Positions 37,398-46,679 of a stretch of 64,000 bases of DNA are shown here, piece after piece. The DNA lies in contig JAHJEO010000018.1 of assembly GCA_018825305.1 (NCBI GenBank), positions 1-64,000 on the forward strand, given 5' to 3'. The notes under the pieces are model-generated. The model ran no database searches, was not told where the DNA came from, and saw only the letters and a program-made list of their open reading frames with translations. The position numbers and the translations under genes were made by a program. Position 1 is the stretch's first letter; each line of letters opens with the position of its first letter. This stretch comes from Gammaproteobacteria bacterium. Its GTDB lineage: Bacteria; Pseudomonadota; Gammaproteobacteria; Burkholderiales; Rhodocyclaceae.

Positions 37398-38267
37398 ATG
37401 CGGCTGGGTTTCATCGGCTTCGGCACCATGGGCAGCCCGATGGCGGCGCACCTGCTGCGCGCCGGGCACGTGCTCCATGTCTGGAGTCGCCGTGCCGCCA
37501 GCGCCGACTTTTTGGTGGAGCAGGGTGCGTTGCGTTGCGAGTCGCCGGAAGCGGTGGCGCGGGCGAGCGAGATAGTGTGCACCAACGTCACCGGCAGCGC
37601 CGACGTCGAAGGCCTGGCAGTGCAGCTTGGGCGCGGCTTCGCGCCGGGTTCCATTCACGTCGATTTTTCGACCATCGCGCCGGCTGCTGCACAGCGTGTT
37701 GCGGCGCTGCATGCCGAACACGGCGTCGACTTCGTCGATGCGCCGGTTTCGGGTGGCGGTGTCGGGGCGCAGAACGCCACGCTGGCGATCATGTGGGGCG
37801 GAAAGTCGGCGCTGGCGGCACGGCTCGACCCGATATTTGCGGTGCTGGGCAAGACCGTGGTGCGCGTCGGCGAGGCCGGCGCCGGCCAGGTGGCCAAGGC
37901 CTGCAACCAGATGGTGATGGTTTCCACCATCGCCGCCTGCGCCGAGGCGGCACGGCTGGCGCAGGCCTCCGGCGTCGATTTCGGCCGCGTTCGTGAAGCC
38001 ATGCTCGGCGGCTCGGCTGGCTCGCGCGTGCTCGATGTCTTCGGCGAGCGCATGGCGCGGCGCGATTTCGCCGCGGGTGTCGAGGCGCGACTGCACCACA
38101 AGGATTTTGCGCTGCTGGCCGACGCGGCGGCGCAGGTCGGCGCGCCGCTGCCGGTTGCGGCGCAGGTCTGGCAGATGCTCAATGCCTTGATGGGACATGG
38201 CTGGGGCGGACGCGATACCTCCTGCCTGCTTGAGGTACTTGAGTTGCCCGGGGGGGGCGCCGAATGA
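37398..38267 (+). CDS. NAD(P)-dependent beta-hydroxyacid dehydrogenase, copy B
   Basis: A 289-residue paralog of the previous gene, 4 bases downstream. It has [36 protein letters not shown] and [11 protein letters not shown]. Two copies of the dispersed 27-bp repeat in opposite orientation lie inside it (37487-37513 and 37800-37826). The stop overlaps the next gene by 4 bases. All catalytic positions are kept, so it should be active; specificity probably differs from copy A. Confidence 0.88.
   Translation: MRLGFIGFGTMGSPMAAHLLRAGHVLHVWSRRAASADFLVEQGALRCESPEAVARASEIVCTNVTGSADVEGLAVQLGRGFAPGSIHVDFSTIAPAAAQRVAALHAEHGVDFVDAPVSGGGVGAQNATLAIMWGGKSALAARLDPIFAVLGKTVVRVGEAGAGQVAKACNQMVMVSTIAACAEAARLAQASGVDFGRVREAMLGGSAGSRVLDVFGERMARRDFAAGVEARLHHKDFALLADAAAQVGAPLPVAAQVWQMLNALMGHGWGGRDTSCLLEVLELPGGGAE
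37487..37513 (+). repeat. Dispersed 27-bp repeat, copy 5
   Basis: It is identical over 27 bases to the copy at 11205-11231, including the TCGCCGTGCC flank. It encodes RRAASADFL within dehydrogenase copy B. Confidence 0.85.
37800..37826 (-). repeat. Dispersed 27-bp repeat, copy 6 (inverted)
   Basis: The complementary strand reads GCCGTGCCGCC then AGCGCCGACTTTC. It lies 287 bp after copy 5 in the same gene and in opposite orientation, so the two form a long-range inverted pair. Confidence 0.6.
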
Positions 38268-40504
38268 CCCGTGACCTGATCGCCAAGTCGGCCGTGATGG
38301 CGGCATCGCAGACGTTGCTCGAACTGCGCGCCATCCTCGACAACGCCACGGTCGGCATCCTGTTCACCAAGAATCGGGTGCTGGTTCAGGCCAACAAGGC
38401 CTTCGTCCAGATGTTCGGTTACGACTCCGCCGACGAGATTGTCGGCCAGCCCGGCAGCGTGCTTTATCCCGATCATGCGACTTACGAACTGCTCGGCAGC
38501 GAGGCCGGGCCGGTGCTGGCGGCGGGCGCGCCCTATCGCACCGAGATCGAGATGCGGCGCAAGGACGATTCGACCTTCTGGTGCCGCATGTCGGCCAAGG
38601 CGATCAATCCGCTGCGGACCCAGGACGGCACCATCTGGATCACCGAGGACGTGACCGAAAGGCGCCGGCTGCGCCAGACCATCGAACAGTCGCAGCGCGA
38701 ACTGGAGGCGATTTTCGAGAACGCCGCCGTTGGCATCGTCTTCGTTCGCGACCGTACCATCCTGCGCTGCAACTATCGCTTCGAGGAAATCTTCGGTTAT
38801 TCGGCCGGCGAACTGGTCGGCAGCGCGATGGGCGAACTGCACCCGAGCGACCTCGATTTCCATCGCTTCGACGACTGGGCCCGCCAGCGCATTGCCGCCG
38901 GAGAAATGGCGCTGACGGAAATCCGCGGCCGGCGCAAGGATGGCGGCGAGATATGGGTGCGCGCCACCGGCCGCCAGGCCGTCGGCGCGGCGGCGAGCGT
39001 CGATGTGGTGTGGATCTTCGAGGACGTTACGGAGCGCCACAGCGCCGAATCGGCCCTGCGCCGCGCCCACGACGAGCTGGAACAGCGGGTGCTCGAACGC
39101 ACCAGCGAGCTATCCAGCGCCAACCAGCAGCTGCAGGCCGAGATTTTCGAGCGCCTGCAGGCCGAGCAGCGCATCTGGCACGTCGCCCACCACGACGGCC
39201 TGACCGGCCTGCCAAACAGGACACTGCTGCAGGATCGCCTCGATCAGGCGCTGACCCAGGCCGGCCGCTCGGGCAGCCGCGTTGCCGTGATCTTTCTCGA
39301 CCTCGACCGCTTCAAGGCCATCAACGACACCCTCGGGCACGGCGTTGGCGACGAACTGCTGAAGCACGTCGCCGGGCGCCTGTCTGCCGTCGTACGTGCC
39401 TCGGACACCGTGTCGCGCCTCGGCGGCGACGAGTTCGTGATCGTCATGGCTGGCATCACCGGTCCCGACGATGCTGCCGTGGCGGCACAGAAGGTCATCG
39501 ATGCGCTGGGTGTATCCGTGACCATCGAGGGCCACCCCTTGCACGCCACGCCTTCGCTCGGAATCGCACTGTTTCCCGAAGATGGCGCGGCGCCGCTGGA
39601 GCTGATGAAGAACGCCGACACCGCGATGTATCACGCCAAGGCACGGGGCCGGAATACCTACGAGTTTTTCACCCAGCGCCTGACCGCGGAAACCGAGCGC
39701 GCCTTCACGCTGGAACAACGCCTGCGCCAGGCCATCGATGACCAGCATCTGGTGCTGCATTACCAGCCGCTGGTGAACATGGCAACGCGCAAGGTCGCGG
39801 GCCTGGAGGCACTGGTACGCTGGAACGATCCCGAGCGCGGGCTCATCCCGCCGGCCGAATTCATCCCGCTGGCCGAAGAAACCGGGCTGATCGTGCCCGT
39901 CGGCAACTGGGTCCTGGCCGAGGCGCTGCGGCAAAACGGTCGCTGGCAGGCGGCGGGTTTGCCGCAGCTACCCATCGCGGTGAACCTGTCGCCGCGGCAG
40001 TTCCGTCAGAAGGATCTCATCGGCAGCATCCGCGCCATCCTTGCCGAAACCGGGCAGCCGGCGCACCTGCTCGAACTCGAACTCACCGAATCGACCCTGC
40101 TGCACGACCTCGATGCCGCGCTCGATATCCTGCGAGAGCTGGACGCCATGGGGGTGCGCCTGGCCATCGACGATTTCGGCACCGGCTATTCCAGCCTCAA
40201 CCACCTCAAGCGGCTGCCCGTGCACAAGCTGAAGATCGACCAGTCCTTTGTCCGCGACCTCTGCCACGACCGCGACGATGCGGCCATCGTCAATGCCATC
40301 ATCGGCCTCGGTCACGCCATGGAAATGCAGGTGCTGGCCGAGGGCGTCGAGACCGGTGACCAGGCCGCCGCGCTCGACCGGCTCGGTTGCTGTCACTACC
40401 AGGGCTACCTGTTCTCGCGGCCACTGCCGCCGGACCAGGTCGAGCAGTTGTTCAATCCCGCCGTGCTCGCCAGCCTCGGCGCGGAACCCGACTACGCAAT
40501 CTAG
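38264..40504 (+). CDS. PAS-PAS-GGDEF-EAL signalling protein
   Basis: A 746-residue soluble c-di-GMP enzyme. It has two PAS domains (about 15-130 and 140-260), a coiled linker ([19 protein letters not shown]) and a GGDEF domain with intact GGDEF (387-391). An EAL domain follows from about 500, with EAL near 514 in GLEALVRW and the metal/catalytic [15 protein letters not shown] and EGVET segments. Either synthesis or breakdown is possible; both active sites look complete. No membrane segments are present, so it senses a cytoplasmic cue through PAS. It starts inside the stop of dehydrogenase copy B. Confidence 0.93.
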   Translation: MTRDLIAKSAVMAASQTLLELRAILDNATVGILFTKNRVLVQANKAFVQMFGYDSADEIVGQPGSVLYPDHATYELLGSEAGPVLAAGAPYRTEIEMRRKDDSTFWCRMSAKAINPLRTQDGTIWITEDVTERRRLRQTIEQSQRELEAIFENAAVGIVFVRDRTILRCNYRFEEIFGYSAGELVGSAMGELHPSDLDFHRFDDWARQRIAAGEMALTEIRGRRKDGGEIWVRATGRQAVGAAASVDVVWIFEDVTERHSAESALRRAHDELEQRVLERTSELSSANQQLQAEIFERLQAEQRIWHVAHHDGLTGLPNRTLLQDRLDQALTQAGRSGSRVAVIFLDLDRFKAINDTLGHGVGDELLKHVAGRLSAVVRASDTVSRLGGDEFVIVMAGITGPDDAAVAAQKVIDALGVSVTIEGHPLHATPSLGIALFPEDGAAPLELMKNADTAMYHAKARGRNTYEFFTQRLTAETERAFTLEQRLRQAIDDQHLVLHYQPLVNMATRKVAGLEALVRWNDPERGLIPPAEFIPLAEETGLIVPVGNWVLAEALRQNGRWQAAGLPQLPIAVNLSPRQFRQKDLIGSIRAILAETGQPAHLLELELTESTLLHDLDAALDILRELDAMGVRLAIDDFGTGYSSLNHLKRLPVHKLKIDQSFVRDLCHDRDDAAIVNAIIGLGHAMEMQVLAEGVETGDQAAALDRLGCCHYQGYLFSRPLPPDQVEQLFNPAVLASLGAEPDYAI

Positions 40505-40575
40505 CCGCTACGGCGAGGCGAGCGCATTTGCCCGCCCACCTGATAGCGCCATGTTTTATCAGAGAGGAGAAACCC

Positions 40576-40920
40576 ATGTCCGCAATCACCACCGCCACCG
40601 GCCTTGTCATCGAGGATGTCGTCGAAGGCAGCGGCACCGAAGCCGCCGCCGGCCAGCACGTCACCGTCCATTACACCGGCTGGCTCACCGACGGCACCAA
40701 GTTCGATTCGAGCAAGGATCGCAACGACCCCTTCGACTTTCCGCTCGGTGCGCGCCATGTCATCGCTGGCTGGGACGAAGGCGTCCAGGGCATGAAGGTC
40801 GGCGGCACACGCAAGCTCACCATTCCGTCGGATCTTGGATATGGTGCCCGCGGCGCCGGCGGCGTCATTCCGCCCAATGCGACGCTGGTGTTCGAAGTCG
40901 AACTGCTGCAGGTCGATTGA
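40576..40920 (+). CDS. FKBP-type peptidyl-prolyl isomerase
   Basis: A single 114-residue FKBP domain without signal peptide, so cytoplasmic. The core motifs [51 protein letters not shown] and the final VFEVELLQV are all present. It speeds cis-trans proline isomerisation in folding proteins. AGAGGAG precedes the ATG. It stands in a single-gene unit ahead of the aminotransferase. Confidence 0.93.
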   Translation: MSAITTATGLVIEDVVEGSGTEAAAGQHVTVHYTGWLTDGTKFDSSKDRNDPFDFPLGARHVIAGWDEGVQGMKVGGTRKLTIPSDLGYGARGAGGVIPPNATLVFEVELLQVD

Positions 40921-40960
40921 ACCCGCCGGTCGCCGCGCCCGGCGACCGCGCCGTATCGCC

Positions 40961-42115
40961 ATGCCGCTGCTGATGCCGCCATCCAAGCTGCCCGCCGTGG
41001 GGACGACCATCTTCACGGTGATGTCGCGCCTGGCCGCCGAGCACGGTGCGATCAACCTGTCGCAGGGCTTTCCCGACTTTTCGCCGCCGCCGCGATTGCT
41101 GGAACGGGTGGCTTCGCACATGGCGGCGGGTGCCAACCAGTACGCACCGATGGCAGGTGCGACGAGCCTGCGCGAGGCCATCGCAGAAAAGGCCGGGGCG
41201 CTCTACGGCGCAGGCTACGATGTCGAGGCGGAAGTCACCGTCACCGCCGGCGCTACCCAGGCCATTTTTACCGCAGTGTCGGCCTTCGTCCGTCCCGGCG
41301 ACGAGGTCATCGTCTTCGCCCCGGTCTACGATAGTTACATCCCGGCCATCGAACTGAATGGCGGCCGCGCGGTGGTCGCCACACTGCGCTTTCCCGACTA
41401 CCGGCCCGACTGGAGCGAGGTGGCGGCGCTGATCACGCCGCAGACGCGCATGATCATCGTCAATACCCCGCACAATCCGAGCGGCGCGATCTGGGACGCC
41501 GCCGACATGGCGGAACTGGAGCGGCTGACGTGCGCGACCGGCATCATCGTCGTCGCCGACGAGGTGTACGAACACATGGTGTTCGATGGCCGTCGTCACG
41601 AAAGCGTGATGCGCCATCCCGGCCTGCGCGAACGCAGCCTGGCGATTTCGAGCTTCGGCAAGACTTATCACATCACCGGCTGGAAGATCGCCTACTGCCT
41701 GGCGCCGCGCGAACTGATGGCCGAGTTTCGCAAGGCCCACCAATACGTCGTGTTTGCCGTCAATCACCCGCTGCAACTGGCGCTGGCGGACTTCATGCGC
41801 GAGCGGACGGAGTTCGCGACCGAACTGGCCGCGTTCTATCAGGCCAAGCGCGACGCCTTCCGCCAACAACTCGCCGGCTCGCGCTTCGTCTTGCAGCCCT
41901 GTGCCGGCACCTACTTCCAGCTGGCGCGCTACGATGCAATTTCCGACCTGCCTGATACCGAGTTCGCTCGCTGGCTGACTGTTGAGCACGGCGTGGCGAC
42001 GATTCCGGTGTCGGTATTTTTGCCCTCGGGTGCGGATAATCGCGTGGTGCGTTTCTGCTTCGCCAAGGGCGAGGCGACCCTGGCGGCGGCCGGCGAACGG
42101 CTGCGCGCCGTCTGA
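40961..42115 (+). CDS. Aminotransferase, methionine/kynurenine type
   Basis: A 384-residue class I aminotransferase close to the YbdL (methionine aminotransferase) group. Seen: INLSQGFPDFSPP, NQYAPMAGATSLREAIA, VTVTAGATQAIF, NTPHNPSGAIW, DEVYEHMVFDG, and PLP lysine in SSFGKTYHITGWK. The group transaminates methionine, and often aromatic amino acids, with 2-oxo acids. Its start was placed at the ATG 40 bases after the FKBP stop; a longer frame into that gene is not used. Confidence 0.88.
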   Translation: MPLLMPPSKLPAVGTTIFTVMSRLAAEHGAINLSQGFPDFSPPPRLLERVASHMAAGANQYAPMAGATSLREAIAEKAGALYGAGYDVEAEVTVTAGATQAIFTAVSAFVRPGDEVIVFAPVYDSYIPAIELNGGRAVVATLRFPDYRPDWSEVAALITPQTRMIIVNTPHNPSGAIWDAADMAELERLTCATGIIVVADEVYEHMVFDGRRHESVMRHPGLRERSLAISSFGKTYHITGWKIAYCLAPRELMAEFRKAHQYVVFAVNHPLQLALADFMRERTEFATELAAFYQAKRDAFRQQLAGSRFVLQPCAGTYFQLARYDAISDLPDTEFARWLTVEHGVATIPVSVFLPSGADNRVVRFCFAKGEATLAAAGERLRAV

Positions 42116-42161
42116 CTCTGGTTTAGACTAGGCCGCAAGTCATACGACGGAAGGAGGGGGG

Positions 42162-42584
42162 ATGTCACCGCGCGTACTGCTTGTCTTAATGGCATGGCTT
42201 TGGCTGGTGCCGGCAGCTGCCAGCGACAGGCCGCTTGCTCCCGCAAGCGTCCCCGGATCGCAGCTGGTCTCGGCCGAACAGGCGATCGACCTGATCGGCG
42301 CCCAGCCGAATCTGCTGGTAATCGACAGCAGGCGTCGCGAGGAATTCGACAAGGGGCATGTCGAAGGCGCGATCAACCTGCTGGATACCGAACTGACTCG
42401 CCAGGTGTTGCTGAAGCTGGCGCCGTCACCGGATCGTCCGCTGCTGTTCTACTGCAATGGCGAACGCTGCCTGCGCAGTTCCAACTCGGCCAGGCAGGCG
42501 CTGTCCTGGGGTTATCGCAAGGTGTACTGGTTCCGCGGTGGCTGGCAGGAGTGGATCGACAAACACCTGCCGGTCGCGCGTTGA
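42162..42584 (+). CDS. Secreted rhodanese-like protein
   Basis: A 140-residue protein with signal peptide (RVLLVLMAWLWLVPAAAS) and one rhodanese domain (LLVIDSRRREEFDKGHVEGAINL, LFYCNGERCLRSS, WFRGGWQEW). The active loop has cysteine in CNGERC, so it should accept sulfane sulfur in the periplasm. It is followed by the GGEEF cyclase with 22 bases between. A periplasmic sulfur transferase 4 kb from the DsrE signalling module may not be chance. Confidence 0.88.
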   Translation: MSPRVLLVLMAWLWLVPAAASDRPLAPASVPGSQLVSAEQAIDLIGAQPNLLVIDSRRREEFDKGHVEGAINLLDTELTRQVLLKLAPSPDRPLLFYCNGERCLRSSNSARQALSWGYRKVYWFRGGWQEWIDKHLPVAR

Positions 42585-42606
42585 GGCAGGGCATGGAGGC
42601 GGCGCA

Positions 42607-44160
42607 GTGATTTCGGTCGAGCGCCTGTCTTTGCGTGATGCAACCATTGGCATTGCCCTGGTGTCCGGACTTGTGGCCGTGGCGCTGCTCGGTTTTTCCG
42701 CTTACATGTTCAAGTCGGCGGCCTTCGATTCGCAGCAGAAAAGCGTGGCCCGTGTCATCGAAGTGGCCAGCCTGGAAGTGCTCAGCCAGCTCGATCAGCG
42801 TGTCTTTGCGGTCGGCACCAGCCTGCAGGCGCGCCCCGAGTTCAGGGCCGGGCTGGAGCGCAAACTGGCATCCGGAGAGGATGCCGGCTTGCTCGCTGCA
42901 CTCCATGAACCCTTCGTGAATGGCTATGTCGGTGCCGGACAGCTGGATCTGGTCAAGCTGCGTGCATATGATCTGGATCTGGTGCCCCTTGCCCAGAACG
43001 CTTCAGCGGTGGAACTTCCGCCCGGCCTGCCGCCGGTGCTGCGGCAGCGTGCGGCCGGCCGCACCGGTGCCGACCGGCTCAAGGCGGTGAGTGCGCTGTG
43101 GCTGTCGCCGCGCGGGCCGCTCTATTCGGTACTGCTGCCGGTCGGTGGCCTGCAGGTAAAGGGTTACCTCGAAGCTGTGGTCGATCCGGCCTACAACCTC
43201 GGTGCCGTGGCGCAGATGACGCGCATGCCGGTGTCGGTTTTCGGCATGGATGGCCGCCTGCTGCATCAGTCGGCCGCTCCCGCCGAGACGAAGGACGCGG
43301 ACCTGCCCGTCACTTATGTCCTGCCTGCGGCCGATGGCCAGTCGGCTTTCCGCCTGGTTGGCCTCGACGACGTGACACAGTTGCGCGCCGAGGTCTGGCG
43401 CACCACGGCCATGTTGCTGGCGGGCATCGTTCTACTCGGCGGGCTTGCCGCCATGGCCGCCGTCGTTTTCCTCAATCGTTTCCTGTTCCTGCCGCTGCGG
43501 GGGATGCAGGCCGACATGGAACGTTGTGCCGGCGGCGATCTTTCGGCAACCGTCAATCGCCGCATGGTGCGTGAATTCCGGGTCCTCGCTGACGCCTTCA
43601 ACCTGATGGCGCAGCAACTGGCGGCGCGGATCGAGGAGTTGCGGCTGCTTTCGTGCCGCGACAGCCTCACGTCGCTGTCGAATCGTCACCACTTCGACGT
43701 TGCACTCGCCCTCGAGTGGGCGCGGGTGCGCCGCACCGGAAACTGGCTGTCGCTGCTTATTATCGACATCGACCATTTCAAACTCTACAACGATCACTAC
43801 GGCCATCTGGGCGGCGACGAGTGCCTGCGGGCCGTGGGCCGGGTACTCGCCGGTGTGGCGCGACGGCCGACCGACATTGCAGCGCGCTACGGCGGTGAAG
43901 AATTCGCGATCCTGCTGCCGGATACCGCCGCCGACGGCGCGTATGGCATTGCCGAGGCCATCCAGGGCGAAATGGCGCGCTTGCGCCTGCCGCATGCCGC
44001 ATCGCCCACCTCGCAACGTGTTACGGTTTGCATCGGCATCGCAAGCTGCTCGGCTGCACAATGCGATTCAGCGCAACTCGTTGCCGCTGCCGATGAAGCG
44101 CTTTACCGGGCCAAGCATCGTGGCCGCAATCGTATCGCCGTGGCGGAAAACGAGGGTTGA
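42607..44160 (+). CDS. Membrane diguanylate cyclase (periplasmic sensor-HAMP-GGEEF)
   Basis: A 517-residue protein. One membrane helix (about 10-30) and a second (about 264-287) bracket a periplasmic sensor of about 230 residues. A HAMP linker (RFLFLPLRGMQADMERCAGGDLSA) follows, then a GGDEF-type domain with the active motif GGEEF at 429-433. It should make c-di-GMP in response to a periplasmic signal. It starts at a GTG; the longer frame lies inside the rhodanese gene. The DUF342 protein starts at the base after its stop. Confidence 0.92.
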   Translation: MISVERLSLRDATIGIALVSGLVAVALLGFSAYMFKSAAFDSQQKSVARVIEVASLEVLSQLDQRVFAVGTSLQARPEFRAGLERKLASGEDAGLLAALHEPFVNGYVGAGQLDLVKLRAYDLDLVPLAQNASAVELPPGLPPVLRQRAAGRTGADRLKAVSALWLSPRGPLYSVLLPVGGLQVKGYLEAVVDPAYNLGAVAQMTRMPVSVFGMDGRLLHQSAAPAETKDADLPVTYVLPAADGQSAFRLVGLDDVTQLRAEVWRTTAMLLAGIVLLGGLAAMAAVVFLNRFLFLPLRGMQADMERCAGGDLSATVNRRMVREFRVLADAFNLMAQQLAARIEELRLLSCRDSLTSLSNRHHFDVALALEWARVRRTGNWLSLLIIDIDHFKLYNDHYGHLGGDECLRAVGRVLAGVARRPTDIAARYGGEEFAILLPDTAADGAYGIAEAIQGEMARLRLPHAASPTSQRVTVCIGIASCSAAQCDSAQLVAAADEALYRAKHRGRNRIAVAENEG

Positions 44161-46149
44161 ATGGCAACGGACGATGCGACAAGTGCAGTCGGCAACCTGG
44201 CGGAACTCGATGCTGGCCAGGTCTTGCTGCCGAGCTTCATCGTCCGGCGCGGCGACGGCCTCTACGTCGATGTTTCGGCTATGGATTCTCCGGAACTGTT
44301 CCGGAGTTTCGTTGAACGCGTGTTTGCCGCGAGTGCGCGTTTTTCCGGCCTCGACCACAATCTTTTCGTCAAGCTGCTGTTCGACTACACTCCGGCAGAC
44401 ATCGCCGGGCTGCTCGACCACTTCGAGACGGCCGGACTCAAGCCCGAGCTGCGCCTCGCCCGCGAGATCGTTCCCTTCCCGGCAGAGCGCCAGGCACACT
44501 ACCGCGGCGTCAAGCTGCTCGATCGTGGCCAGGCCGCCGAATACCTGTTCGAGCAGGTAAGCGTCGACGTCGAAATGGAGGTGCCGCGTTATGGCGATGT
44601 CGATGAGAACGGTGATTACCCGCTGCTCGGCCACGACACCCAGATCGTGTCGGAACGCGCCTACCTGGATTTCGACGAGTTCGTCGCCGCTGCCTGGGGC
44701 AAGGGCTTGCGCTACGGCATCGATGCCGTAGCGGTGCGCGCAGCGATCGCCCGCGACAAGGCCGAGCGCCTGACCATCGCGCAGCAAAAGCCGCCGCAGC
44801 AGGGCAGCGATGCCAGCATTGCCGAGCAGACCGACGCACTGCACCGCGACGACTCGCCGCAGATCCGTCCCGACGGGCGCATGGATCTGCGCCATTTCCG
44901 CAACCGCTTTCCCCAGGTCGTCGCCGGCACCCGGCTCTTCAAGAAAATACCGCGCACGCTTGGCGTGTCGGGCTGGAACGTGTCGGGAGCCGAATTGCCC
45001 CCGGCGGCGGTCAAGGACTTCGACCTCGCTACCCTCGCCGGCCCGGGGACCAGCGTCGAGCGCTCCGCGGACGGCTGGGAACTCGTCGTTGCGGCGATGG
45101 ATGGCTTCCTGAATATCGACACCCAGTCGGGCCAGGTGTCCATCACCGACAAGATCATCAACAAGGAAGGGGTCAGCATTCGCACTACCGGCGACCTGGC
45201 GCTGGCGGGAGACGAATACGAGGAGTATGGCGAGGTGCAGGAGAAGCGCGTCGTCGAGGGGCGCAACATGACTTTCTTCGCGCCTGTCTTCGGCAGCATC
45301 GTGTCCGACGACGGCCGCATCGTCATCAAGCAAACCCTCTCGGGCGGCGCGGCCAGGAGCCCGGCGGGCAGCGTCGTCGTCGAAGGCTCGGCCTCGCGCG
45401 CCACGCTGGAGGCGCGGCGCGGGCAGATCGAAGCGGCGCAGGTGGAAGGCTCGCTGCTGATCGGCGGCGTGATCCGCATCGGACATGCCGTCAACTGCGA
45501 CATCGTCGGTGACGAGGTGACCATCGAAACCGCCGAGGGCTGCGCGATTGCGGCCAAGGCGGTGACCATAGGCAGCGCCCGGCCGCGCAAGGACGAGGGT
45601 ACGACCGTTACCCTGCTGCTGCCCGACCTGGCGGGTTACGACAAGGCGATCGACGAAGCGGCGGCCGAGCGCGAGGCTGCCGATGTTGCGCTTGTGACGG
45701 CGCGCGAAGCGCTTGCAGCGCTTGCGGCCCATGCCGACATGAAGACTTATCTGATGCTGCAGCCGAAAATCAAGGCTGGCGGGATCGCCCTCACCGGCGC
45801 GCAGGCTGCGAACTGGAAGCTGTTACTGGCGCGGCTGGCGCCGACCCTGCGCGAGTATGCTCAAAGCCACGGCGAGGTGCAGCGTCTGCAGGCTGTCTGT
45901 GCGGAATGCACGGAGCGCAGCGAAACCCTGGCGCGCGAACGCGGCGAAGCGCTGGCTGCCGTGCGTTGTGCCATCGAAGATGCAGCGAACGACACCCAGG
46001 TGCGCACCCGTCATGTCCGGCCCGACGAGGCGCCGCTGGCCGGCCTGCCGCTCAAGGAACTCCACATCAAGTTGCGCGAGGCCGGCACCGCGGAGGACCG
46101 GATATTTTCGGGCGGCGGCGGTTTTTCCTGGCCACCGCTGCAGGAATGA
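44161..46149 (+). CDS. DUF342/FapA-family polymer-forming protein
   Basis: A 662-residue cytoplasmic protein of the FapA (flagellar assembly protein A, DUF342) family. It has an N-terminal FapA domain and then a beta-helical repeat part at about 320-490 (DGFLNIDTQSGQVSITDKIINKEGVSIRTTGDL, VVEGSASRATLEARRGQIEAAQVEGSLLIGGVIRIG). A coiled-coil C-terminal part follows at about 495-625. Members are linked to flagella and to cyclic-di-GMP networks, and their exact biochemical role is not settled. It is contiguous with the GGEEF cyclase gene and the two are probably one operon with the rhodanese gene. Confidence 0.85.
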   Translation: MATDDATSAVGNLAELDAGQVLLPSFIVRRGDGLYVDVSAMDSPELFRSFVERVFAASARFSGLDHNLFVKLLFDYTPADIAGLLDHFETAGLKPELRLAREIVPFPAERQAHYRGVKLLDRGQAAEYLFEQVSVDVEMEVPRYGDVDENGDYPLLGHDTQIVSERAYLDFDEFVAAAWGKGLRYGIDAVAVRAAIARDKAERLTIAQQKPPQQGSDASIAEQTDALHRDDSPQIRPDGRMDLRHFRNRFPQVVAGTRLFKKIPRTLGVSGWNVSGAELPPAAVKDFDLATLAGPGTSVERSADGWELVVAAMDGFLNIDTQSGQVSITDKIINKEGVSIRTTGDLALAGDEYEEYGEVQEKRVVEGRNMTFFAPVFGSIVSDDGRIVIKQTLSGGAARSPAGSVVVEGSASRATLEARRGQIEAAQVEGSLLIGGVIRIGHAVNCDIVGDEVTIETAEGCAIAAKAVTIGSARPRKDEGTTVTLLLPDLAGYDKAIDEAAAEREAADVALVTAREALAALAAHADMKTYLMLQPKIKAGGIALTGAQAANWKLLLARLAPTLREYAQSHGEVQRLQAVCAECTERSETLARERGEALAAVRCAIEDAANDTQVRTRHVRPDEAPLAGLPLKELHIKLREAGTAEDRIFSGGGGFSWPPLQE

Positions 46150-46569
46150 TCAGGGCTTGATGTAGATCCAGCCTTCCTTCTGCTTGTTCATGATCTCGAC
46201 CACGCCGGCGGGAACATAGGCCACCTTGTCGTTCATGTCCTGCCTGGTCAGTTTCTGGCCTTTCATGGTGTTTTCGCAGACGACGATATCGACTCCGCCC
46301 GCGACGGTCGTGGCGACGCGTTCGGCGACCGGCGAGTCAAACTTGGCCATGCCGATGCCCTGACCATAAACGACGATCTCGACGGCGACATTGTCCGCGC
46401 CGAGGGTTTTCCTGACATTGGCCGCGTTGTTCATGGCCTGGGTCCAGGTAGCCTGGTCGTTGTCGCTGACCTGGAAGACGAGCCTGTCCTTCGGTGCGGC
46501 GACAGCCGCCAGCGAGGCGCCGCAGAGGACGGCGGCGGCGAGGGTACGCAGGGTGCGGGTGGTTTTCAT
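46150..46569 (-). CDS. Secreted DsrE-family protein
   Basis: A 139-residue protein with signal peptide (TLRTLAAAVLCGASLAAVAA, cleaved near 25), so periplasmic. The mature part is a DsrE-like fold: DRLVFQVSDNDQATWTQAMNNAAN, VEIVVYGQGIG, SPVAERVA, GVDIVVCENTM with cysteine 98, YVPAGVVEIMNKQKEGW. The cysteine sits where DsrE/TusD/YchN proteins carry a sulfur-binding cysteine. AGAGGA lies before the ATG. It is divergent from the ECF sigma gene and has its own ECF-like promoter, so it is likely a target gene. Its C-terminal half aligns with that of the anti-sigma factor. Confidence 0.9.
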   Translation of the reverse strand: MKTTRTLRTLAAAVLCGASLAAVAAPKDRLVFQVSDNDQATWTQAMNNAANVRKTLGADNVAVEIVVYGQGIGMAKFDSPVAERVATTVAGGVDIVVCENTMKGQKLTRQDMNDKVAYVPAGVVEIMNKQKEGWIYIKP

Positions 46570-46608
46570 GGTTCTTATATCCTCTCTGTTGGGGTTGGGT
46601 AGCGGTAT

Positions 46609-46634
46609 GACGGCGCGCGCGATTGGTTTATTCC
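46609..46634 (-). promoter_or_regulatory. ECF-type promoter for the DsrE gene
   Basis: On the minus strand GGAAT (46630-46634) is followed by 17 bp and CGTC (46609-46612). The extended -35 reads GGAATAAACC and the -10 CGTCATA. The predicted start lies about 30 bases before the DsrE ATG. It has the same layout as the promoter of the sigma gene on the other strand. Confidence 0.7.
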
Positions 46635-46644
46635 TCAAATTTGC

Positions 46645-46670
46645 GGAATAATCCGGCGGTCCGCCGCGTC
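46645..46670 (+). promoter_or_regulatory. ECF-type promoter for the sigma gene
   Basis: GGAAT (46645-46649), 17 bp, CGTC (46667-46670). The extended -35 is GGAATAATCC and the -10 CGTCTTA, close to the opposite promoter. It lies only 9 bases before the sigma ATG at 46680, so the transcript would be leaderless or nearly so. Confidence 0.7.
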
Positions 46671-46679
46671 TTACCGCAT

